Assembly (NCBI GenBank): GCA_025642075.2
Contig: JAODUO010000132.1
Span: 379,001 to 443,000, forward strand
From: Ridgeia piscesae
Taxonomy: Eukaryota > Annelida > Polychaeta > Sabellida > Siboglinidae
Direction: 5' to 3'
Length of the DNA: 64,000 nucleotides
The translations under genes were made by a program, and so were the position numbers. Positions 55,191 to 64,000 of this stretch are shown in pieces. How positions within the stretch are numbered: the stretch's first letter is position 1; the number at the start of each line of letters is the position of its first letter. The notes under the pieces are model-generated. The model was not told where the DNA came from and did no database searches. It saw only the letters and a program-made list of their open reading frames with translations.

Positions 55191-56853
55191 AAAGAATGGC
55201 AGTCCACTGTTCGAATGGATACCTTGTTATACCCTTGTTTCACAGCATCTTCCAGGTGGAGTAGGATTCTTGTATCCGCTTCTTCATGGGCGCATGGAGC
55301 AAGGCCTGACGTCTCGGGACTGAGTACACAGCACACCAGTGTGACATGTGCTGATGACTTGTTTGTCGGTGGCAATGGTTGCTGCACTAGTCGCCAAGAA
55401 TGAAAACAATTCGATCTTGTTGTCGTTAAAGCGGAGAAACTCCTGCCAGTACCCAGGAATTGTGTTGGATGGTTCTACGCGTCGGCGGATACCTTTCCCT
55501 CTCCGTGTTCGTGTTTCGGCTTTCAAGCTATCTGCGATATATTCATCCCACACAACATCTAGTCTGTTCATGTGTTGCAGTTGCGATGTGATGTACGGCA
55601 GGAACACTTGGGTCGCGTAATCGGAAAATGTCTGCAAAACCCAGTCGAAGCGTGTTAACGATTGCAGCCCCATCAAGCAGGATGACTTGTACGACAGGAG
55701 TGCGGGAAAGGTCTTGTGTAGGAACGAGATCTTCCAAGCAGCCGACCAGATCAGACTTTGTTCCTGTCCGCAGTTTCCCCATTTGTGATAAAGCAGGTGG
55801 ATACGCTTGATTTTCATGTTGAAAGAACTTATCGAGATCACCACTCCGTATTTGCGACGCTGTGTACAACCTGGAGAACAGAGAACAGTAATTCTTGAGT
55901 GATGACCGCTATAGTTGTGCTCTTGATTTCTCTCGCACTGGAGGCCGGTTGAACAGTGGTAGGTTATTTCTCTTGATTGGATCTGTAATGGGCTTTGTTT
56001 GGCTGACAAGGCGCTCGTTGACGTAGGTGTCATACTGCTCTTGTCCGAGAGATTTGATCTGACGCAACGTGTCAATCACAGCTGGATCTGCAAGGTCTCT
56101 GCTATCCAGTACAAGCAAATCATTGCTGATCTCAGCGGATGGATTTCCCATCTCTTCTATTGCATCAGTTAATGACGTGATATCTCGTCCGAGTGTCATC
56201 TGTGCATGTTTCGTCTGCTCGTGATGCCGGAAATCTGTTTTCTTTCTCTTCTTGGTTGAAACCTCAAATTCTCCAATCAGACGTGCCATTTCAGGGCCAG
56301 ACACCATCCAACGCCGCAGTGCTGCAGGGTTCTCAGTCAGACCCACAGCCCCACCATCACCCTTCACAGAGGCATTATGCTGTTCTTGAGCCTGGTCAAT
56401 CGCAATACCAGAGAACACGTGTGTTGTTTTCGTGATGCATTGCGTAGTCTCTCTAACTGGAGGCATGCCGCAAAAGAAACATGTTTCGGTGGAATGAGGT
56501 GCTTCTTCTATAGACTGACGGGTGAACTTCTTGGAACAGCTGTGTTGTCCTCAGTGCGAGATTTCCTCTTCTCTGCTCGCTCAAGTTTTGTCTTGTTGAA
56601 TTGTAATCGACAAGAGACATGCCATTTGGCTTGGTGCTGTCGGAAGGTTGCCTCAATGCCCACACAATCATCTAACCTTGATAGGTTGATTGTCTTAGGC
56701 AAACAACCAACCTTGTCGAAACCCTTAATATTGTCAGCGATAGTCTTGTAACCAACCCCCTCTGTGTCACGTTTTGAAGAAGCCGGACAGCGAAGCACCT
56801 CCGGGGTGTCCTCCTGACACAGAACTCATTTGTTCCAGTTTGTCGTCAGACAT
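55190..56853 (-). pseudogene. Internally deleted, frameshifted copy of a large uncharacterised metazoan gene family
   Basis: Minus-strand pieces in order: start MSDDKLEQMSSV (ATG at 56853), LDDCVGIEATFRQHQAKWHV, then directly FSGIAIDQAQEQHNASVKGD, GGAVGLTENPAALRRWMVSG, MGNPSAEISNDLLVLDSRD, FFQHENQAYPPALS, ILLDGAAIV, FLPYITSQLQHMNRLDVVWD, RRGKGIRRRV, and finally CAHEEADTRILLHLEDAV, IRTVD. Family members seen in cnidarians, molluscs and hemichordates have many hundred more residues between the N-terminal and middle pieces, so most of the centre is missing here. At least four frameshifts separate the frames (near 56.83, 56.55, 55.9, 55.65 and 55.35 kb). The final D-T-D / G-C-D-T part is cut off at the junction with the LINE. 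Function of the family is unknown to me. Confidence 0.8.
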
Positions 56854-57059
56854 AGTACATTGGATGTTCCAGGCTGATCCACCACTTTATATACCTTAGC
56901 CATTCAGATATTATGGCAATTACGCTCTTCTTGTGAAAATAGGGTGTAGAAGGATGTCATAACTCTACGGATTACCTGCATTACATTAATAAGATACCTA
57001 CATGTTTTATGATTTGTACATTCCGCATTTATATCATCTAACATAACATATATTCAAAA

Positions 57060-57546
57060 CCGAAGCGCGGTTTCCTTTCTTTTTGGTCATGTGACATCCT
57101 CGCAACCACATGATCAGCTGCTAAACCGCCTACCGATCGAAAAAACCATAATATTAATATGTGCTACCACCTATCATAATTATTGAAACTAATAGGACAA
57201 CATTTAAGGCGAGACGTTGTCGTTCGAACGGATGTCATTTTATAAAATGGTGGGCACGAAGGTCGATGAAGGTCAAATGCAAAAATATTCAAATCATTCA
57301 CATCGGCTGTCCACATACGTTTCCTGTGACAACAACATTACCGCTCCAAGTAACGTAGTTCATGAGATATGGGAACATTAGTTTTGGCGGCCGCCATTTT
57401 TAAAATGGCGGATTTGAATGTCGTAGAAGGTCAAATGTAACATATTGTGAAGTTGTATGTGTTGGTTCCAAAACATCTAGTCTATGTTGCAAAAGTCTTT
57501 AGATATGGGAAATTGGTTTTTGGCGGCCATCTTTAAAATGGCTGCC
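57060..57546. repeat. Three diverged repeats each headed by a CCATTTT..AAAATGG palindrome
   Basis: Palindromes centre at about 57242 (CATTTTATAAAATG), 57401 (CCGCCATTTT, T, AAAATGGCGG) and 57534 (GGCGGCCAT..ATGGCTGCC). After the first two comes a similar GAAGGTCAAATG stretch and a GAGATATGGGAA-like stretch. It lies immediately upstream of the pseudogene's start and may belong to the mobile unit that carried it. Confidence 0.65.
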
Positions 57547-57684
57547 AACCCCTTCCAGGGGAAAATCTGAGATGGCCCTATATCCAAATATTTTTGTAAT
57601 TATGTACTCTATGCGTGGGCCAAATGTCATGCTTGTATCATAAAACGCACAATTCAACCATATTTTGTCACATATCGGCTGCAC

Positions 57685-57880
57685 TAAGATGAAAAACTTG
57701 CAGAGAACAGATGCCCAGAAAGTGGAAGGGAAATACAGACGAGGAAGACCGGAATTGCTATGGGGGATTGTATTAAAAGTGACATAGAAAGAATGGGAGA
57801 AGAATTGAGAAAAAGAGCAAAATATAGAATGAACTGGAGACTACTGACAGAGAATGTACTGAGAGGAAAATGAGAGGAAG
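57685..57880 (+). mobile_element. LINE 3'-end fragment
   Basis: With one frameshift near 57763 it encodes DAQKVEGKYRRGRPELLWG then DCIKSDIERMGEELRKRAKY and MNWRLLTENVLRGK-stop. This is the C-terminus of the same LINE group as at 29.2-29.6 kb. It is followed by a short AC/GA-rich 3' UTR. Confidence 0.7.
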
Positions 57881-58597
<717 letters not shown>

Positions 58598-58740
58598 CTG
58601 TCACGTATTTAAGCGTAAGTCTCTTTCTGGTGATTCTATAGCCTCTCGTGTCCTTTCAAAAACGTCTAACAAACTAAAGTGTTTGTATAGGAACGCCAGA
58701 AAGTTTAATATAAAAAAACAAATAACTAATTTCATCTTAC

Positions 58741-58742
<2 letters not shown>

Positions 58743-58788
<46 letters not shown>

Positions 58789-58828
58789 TGTGTTGTGTGT
58801 GTGTGTGATATATATATATATATATATA
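58743..58828. repeat. (GT)n-(TA)n microsatellite
   Basis: GT repeats with two single-base slips (GTGGTGTGTTG) followed by a TA run. Confidence 0.95.
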
Positions 58829-58973
58829 CCACAAAATGAAAAGTAGAAAATAAAACAAAATTGTGAAAACAATTAACATTTCTGTTTATTGTGATGTGAC
58901 ATGTTTCAGCATAAGTTTGATTTTTGATTTTTTTTATAATATAGTATTAGCTTATGAAATTGTATTTATATTT

Positions 58974-59104
58974 AATTTGTTATTACAAATTCAGCTTGAC
59001 AACCAATGAGCGTCTCTACCCTATTATGGGGTAAGGCCGCCCCGGCAATAACAGTTGCATTTGTTATTAAAATTTGTTATTACAAATTCAGCTTGACAAC
59101 CAAT
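58974..59104. repeat. 34-bp direct repeat
   Basis: AATTTGTTATTACAAATTCA then GCTTGACAACCAATG occurs at about 58974-59008 and 59070-59104, separated by a GC-richer insert (GGCCGCCCCGGCAATAACAG). It could be a tandem duplication or the flanks of a small insertion. Confidence 0.8.
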
Positions 59105-59213
59105 GTTGTAACAGTACATTGGCATTAGCATTAATAGCCTCGATTACCCAGACTCTGTGGGGCGGCAACACTAATGAGCCCTTCACATCCGCCTGCATGG
59201 TCAATTAATATAT

Positions 59214-59216
<3 letters not shown>

Positions 59217-59268
<52 letters not shown>

Positions 59269-59297
59269 GGGAGGAGAGGGAGAGAGGGAGAGATGCG
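59217..59297. repeat. (GA)n microsatellite
   Basis: Pure GA then GAGGA/GGGA variants; minus-strand Ser/Leu open frame is an artefact. Confidence 0.95.
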
Positions 59298-59639
59298 ACA
59301 ACACCAAGAAATAATATGAAGGAAAACAACTGTAATTAATCAATAACTGATAAACTTCACTGAAAACAGTGTGGTGAAACATCTACAGGGACACAATTAA
59401 AGAACTGAGCTGTTCTCATTCACGTTGATCAAAAACTATAACATAAACTTTACATTATAAAACATTCGGATGATAAAAATGTATAACTAAAAAGAACTCC
59501 ATTGGGATTTTTCTCGACGTCCACCTCACGAATAATTGCATAGTAAAACGGACACTGTTGTATTGACATTAATTTGTAATTACTTCTAAAAAGTAAGTAT
59601 AATTATATATGCTGTTTGGATTTACAGTCATTACTCTCA

Positions 59640-60650
59640 GATTCCTGCAGACTGCTACAAAAACGCACCGTGCACTGAAGCCAGACTGGTGGGAAAGGAA
59701 GGCAGAGAGCTGCTGACAGAAACGACACGAAGGGCTTCTGCAGTGGACTGAAGGAAGAAGGGACCTGTTCACCTGAAATCAACAGATGGAATGGAGACCT
59801 TCTCTGATAGCAAGATAGTTGTGGCAAGATGGAGTGAATACTTCCTGAAGCTACTCAACGTGCCTGGCAAATAGATCACGAAGCTCTGAACAAGATCCCG
59901 CAGCGCATTACCAAGGCAAGCCTCGATGAGATTCCAACCATAACTGAGATGGCTAGAGCAATGGCCGGCCTGAAAGATGGCAAAGCAACTGGGGGAGTTG
60001 GAATTCCTGCTGAAGTATGGAAGCATGGAGGAGACAATCTGTTCAGCAGACTGCACCAACTAATCACCAATGCCTGGGAGGTGGGTTCTGTACCACAAGC
60101 ATGGAAGGATGCCAGCATTGTAACCATCTACAAGAAAGGTGATCGAACAGACTGTGGGAACTATAGAGGAATCTTTCTTCTTTCCATAGCAGCCAAGATC
60201 TTCGCCAGGATCCTCCTCAACAGACTATCTGCCCACATAACACCAGAGGTAGTTCCGGAGACACAATGTGGCTTCAGAGGTAACCGGAGCACCGTGAATA
60301 TGATATTTGCCTCCGTGCATTGAGCAGGACCGACCACTGTATACATGGTATTTGGAGACTTCAGTAAGGCGTTTGATACAGTTGGGAGGACCGGGCTATG
60401 GCAGCTACTGAGGAAGTATGGATGCCTTAAGATGTTCACAACTATGATCGAGGCTGTACATACCGGAGTGATGGCGAATGTTAGCGTTGGAGGGGAAGTC
60501 TCGGAATCGTTGAGTGTTACAAATGGGGTCAAGCAAGGTTATGTTCTGGCCTCCACGGTCTTCTCCATCTTCCTATCAGCAATGTTCGACGAGGCTTTCC
60601 GAGACATTGATGTTATGTTTTAGGGCCAACCATATGCTACAACCACAACG
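59640..60650 (+). mobile_element. Non-LTR retrotransposon reverse transcriptase fragment
   Basis: Degenerate start with K-P-D-W-W-E-R-K-A-E. Then an open block at 59949-60323: AMAGLKDGKATGGVGIPAEV, VPQAWKDASIVTIYKKGDRT, CGNYRGIFLLSIAAKIFARI, LLNRLSAHI and QCGFRGNRSTVNMIF. After a stop (TGA in the region of the RT finger-palm join), a second block at 60345-60623 has FGDFSKAFDTVGRTGLW and VTNGVKQGYVLASTVFSIFL (the P-Q-G-equivalent region). The Y/F-A-D-D box and everything downstream are missing, so this is an internal fragment. Clade is uncertain. Confidence 0.85.
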
Positions 60651-61265
60651 TTCTCCTGGAGGTCGTAGGAGGACAAAAAGAAGATCACAGATCCATGGAT
60701 AGAGAGGATCCGGGAGACACAATACGTTATGTTGATATAGCAGATTCTTCCACAAATACATGTGAATTAAAACCTGATGCCACAACAAGAATGAATATTG
60801 TTTTGCAATAGCGGAATATAGTTTATAATCAACTATAAACCTACTTTTAATGGTAACATAGCATATATGGGAAGGCGGCTTTAGTTCAGCAACCGATGTT
60901 TCCCAGAAAACTACTGAAGTAACTGTTTGGTTCTGCCGAATGATAGAGTATAGTGGCTCAATTTACCGAACACATGGTGCTACTTTCTTCACCTGACCAG
61001 TTCTCTGTCATATATAGTCATCTATTCATATTAGACAAGTTTTGTTTGTCGCATCATATCTATGAATAATCACAGTGTTTTGTGAGTAAACACAATTTTG
61101 ACACAGGATATAACTATAAATATTAAAAACAGTAAAACATGGCTCAGCTAACACTGCAGTTCTCTAACATTCCTTATAATACTGCATGAATATTGCTCAT
61201 TAGGGACTGCACTATACTTATTTCCACTCAGATATGAGAGATGAAGCTGATCTAACCTACCCAAG
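60651..61265. other. No gene seen
   Basis: AT-rich; a strong acceptor-like CTTATTTCCACTCAG ends at about 61230 but leads to frames that stop quickly. Confidence 0.4.
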
Positions 61266-61410
61266 GGATATATCTACACCACCGACGTGAAAGGTCCAGG
61301 CACAACTACGACTCAGAATTCAACGACGCCCCATATAGTGGAGGTTCCAGTGGCCACAGACCACAGAAAATACCAAGAAAAGATAGGATACAGTACCACA
61401 GAAGTTGTTT
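61266..61410 (+). CDS. Possible internal exon (weak)
   Basis: After an acceptor-like CTAACCTACCCAAG, one frame stays open for 48 codons plus one base: GYIYTTDVKGPGTTTTQNST then TPHIVEVPVATDHRKYQEKI and GYSTTEVV. It ends at a weak donor GTAATA. The phase matches the candidate terminal exon at 61801. A second frame is also open here, so the reading is not unique. No domain was recognised. Confidence 0.2.
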
Positions 61411-61800
61411 GTAATATTATATATGACATTCTATCAGTTTCTATCAATGATGGTGGGGATTGAACAATGTCTTTATAGAGAATTTGCTATTGAAATTAAC
61501 ATGAATGTCATATCATTTCAACAATATTAACGAGGTTTAATTCGTCTGTAAGGTTGCAGTGCCTAAAATCTAATACTACATATAATGCTTACACTCAAAA
61601 ACACTGTTTTCTACTACTTTAATAAAATGCCATTACATACAAATACTACAACACAGTAAATATAAGATATTCCTGCATTTGCGAATAGCACTTATTGTTT
61701 ATCACACAAACTTAAAAGCAGACCTTGCTTGAATGGTACCATATTTGGAATATACAACCCGAGAGTACTGTATTAACAACATTGTTAAACTACTTTCCAG

Positions 61801-61937
61801 TTGAACTTATCCACCGCATCAGCCCTGGGACAGGAGAGGCGAGTCCGACTGCGCCACTCGCTGAGAGATGTGATGTGAACTTGATTGAAGCACTGACGTC
61901 ACAGAAGGCGTCTACTCCCACGGACACGAACAACTAA
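61801..61937 (+). CDS. Possible terminal exon (weak)
   Basis: After acceptor AACTACTTTCCAG the frame reads ELIHRISPGTGEASPTAPLA then ERCDVNLIEALTSQKASTPT and DTNN-stop. The Thr/Ser/Ala/Pro-rich composition looks like a soluble C-terminal tail, and the base composition is higher in GC than the flanks. No homology was recognised. The rest of the gene, if real, was not found in the window. Confidence 0.25.
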
Positions 61938-62703
61938 CCATTAAGAAGAAAAAGACTGGTAAATTACTTTTGGACTATGTTAGCTGTGCACAACAGCTTG
62001 TGATGCTGACATCAACGTGACTTGTGAAGAGGTCGTGGTGATGAATATATGAAGGACTGATACAAATGACAAAGGTGTCGGCGCCTGTAGAGACAAATGG
62101 CATAAGAACATAGTCCCACTGTAGGAGAACATCGATAATGCCAGATTACCATAAACGTTTCTCATGACTTCAATGACTCGTTGAATAGTGCTGCGTTATT
62201 CTCGTCCTACAAAGCTGATGTTCCATCGGTCAACTCCAGGACAAGTTGGACTGTTTGCTGTGAAATTCCATTGGTTCACACTGAAAGTAATTCTATGAGT
62301 GAACAGAAACTTGACTGTTGTTTTTAATGACATTGGATAAATTCAACACTAATATACTGTCATTTCTCATTTATCCAGTCTTTAATCATCTGGTTGTTTC
62401 GCAATCCGCATTTTGTATTTGGGAACCACCTTGTTACCATGCATAATAAGGTGTCTTGCTAATCTTCGTGTTTCGTTTATCTGACTAAAAACCATGGGAA
62501 CCAAAGTGTGTGGATAAACGAGACGTGACTGTAGGTTGGTGATTGGTTCAATTAGATTATATGGTTTTATTATATGTTATGTATATAGTATGTCAGCATC
62601 CAGTCAATCAATTAACTTATATATAATTGAATATACATTTTTAATACAAATATTATATTGCTATTAAGAGTTAATTACTATAATGTTAGGTTAATTAGAA
62701 TTA

Positions 62704-62705
<2 letters not shown>
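61938..62705. other. No gene seen
   Basis: Could be 3' UTR of the weak candidate gene; otherwise unremarkable AT-rich DNA. Confidence 0.4.

Positions 62706-62767
<62 letters not shown>
62706..62767. repeat. (TA)n microsatellite
   Basis: About 31 TA units. Confidence 0.97.
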
Positions 62768-62771
<4 letters not shown>

Positions 62772-63058
62772 ATTAAGAAAATTACATATATTTTAGATAA
62801 TGAACTATTTTAATATCCATTTAACATTTGCAAAACAAAATGTGTATTATGTAACTATTTATATATTATTTAATGTATATAATGAGGCGATTATCAACAA
62901 AATATTGTGTGCAGTAAAAACAAAACAAAATTATATAATGCTATTGAGAGTTCATTATTAAAAATATATGTTAATTGATTGATTGAATGCTAATATATAA
63001 CTCCCAATAGCAATATAATGTTGGTATAAAATATGTTAATTGACTGATTAATTGAATG

Positions 63059-64000
<942 letters not shown>

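Overview
The window is a piece of an animal nuclear genome. It is AT-rich and intron-rich, with GT-AG splice sites, abundant microsatellites and minisatellites, and debris of LINEs, SINEs and DNA transposons. The repeat mix (tRNA-derived SINE, CR1-like LINEs with a PHD finger, FLYWCH/Mutator-like element, a fast-spreading cnidarian/mollusc-type gene family) suggests a marine invertebrate, perhaps a mollusc or other lophotrochozoan. That assignment is inference only.

One host gene is securely identified: NAXD, the ATP-dependent (S)-NAD(P)H-hydrate dehydratase, on the minus strand. Eight coding exons join in phase: 46740-46893, 45760-45805, 45295-45383, 44400-44511, 43296-43346, 37413-37517, 35775-35895 and 2976-3093. 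The last two are separated by a 32.7-kb intron, so roughly the left 47 kb is one gene. The 5' start (above 46.9 kb) and the C-terminal exon (left of position 1) were not found. A CpG-dense patch with an E2F-like site at 48.1-48.3 kb is a candidate promoter.

The introns are filled with repeats. The 32.7-kb intron holds a 41-bp minisatellite (8.56-10.16 kb), a 56-bp minisatellite running into (GGAC)n and (GGAT)n (14.4-16.7 kb), GA-rich tracts, a 73-bp pyrimidine repeat, two inverted copies of an unnamed dispersed repeat and a LINE 3' end. The 5.8-kb intron holds a 3.6-kb, 36-bp minisatellite and a CR1-like LINE that was itself hit by a TTAA-targeting piggyBac-type MITE. Other introns hold SINEs, a 35-bp array that looks SINE-derived, a G-quadruplex-prone tetranucleotide run and a 70-bp minisatellite.

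The right part (48-64 kb) is mostly transposable elements. It has two Mutator-type elements with exact 9-bp target duplications (one encoding a FLYWCH zinc finger), a PHD-endonuclease LINE, an internally deleted and frameshifted pseudogene of a large metazoan uncharacterised family, further LINE pieces, long (GT)n/(CA)n tracts, and a weak pair of possible plus-strand terminal exons near 61.3-61.9 kb. No tRNA, rRNA, CRISPR or prokaryotic features were seen.
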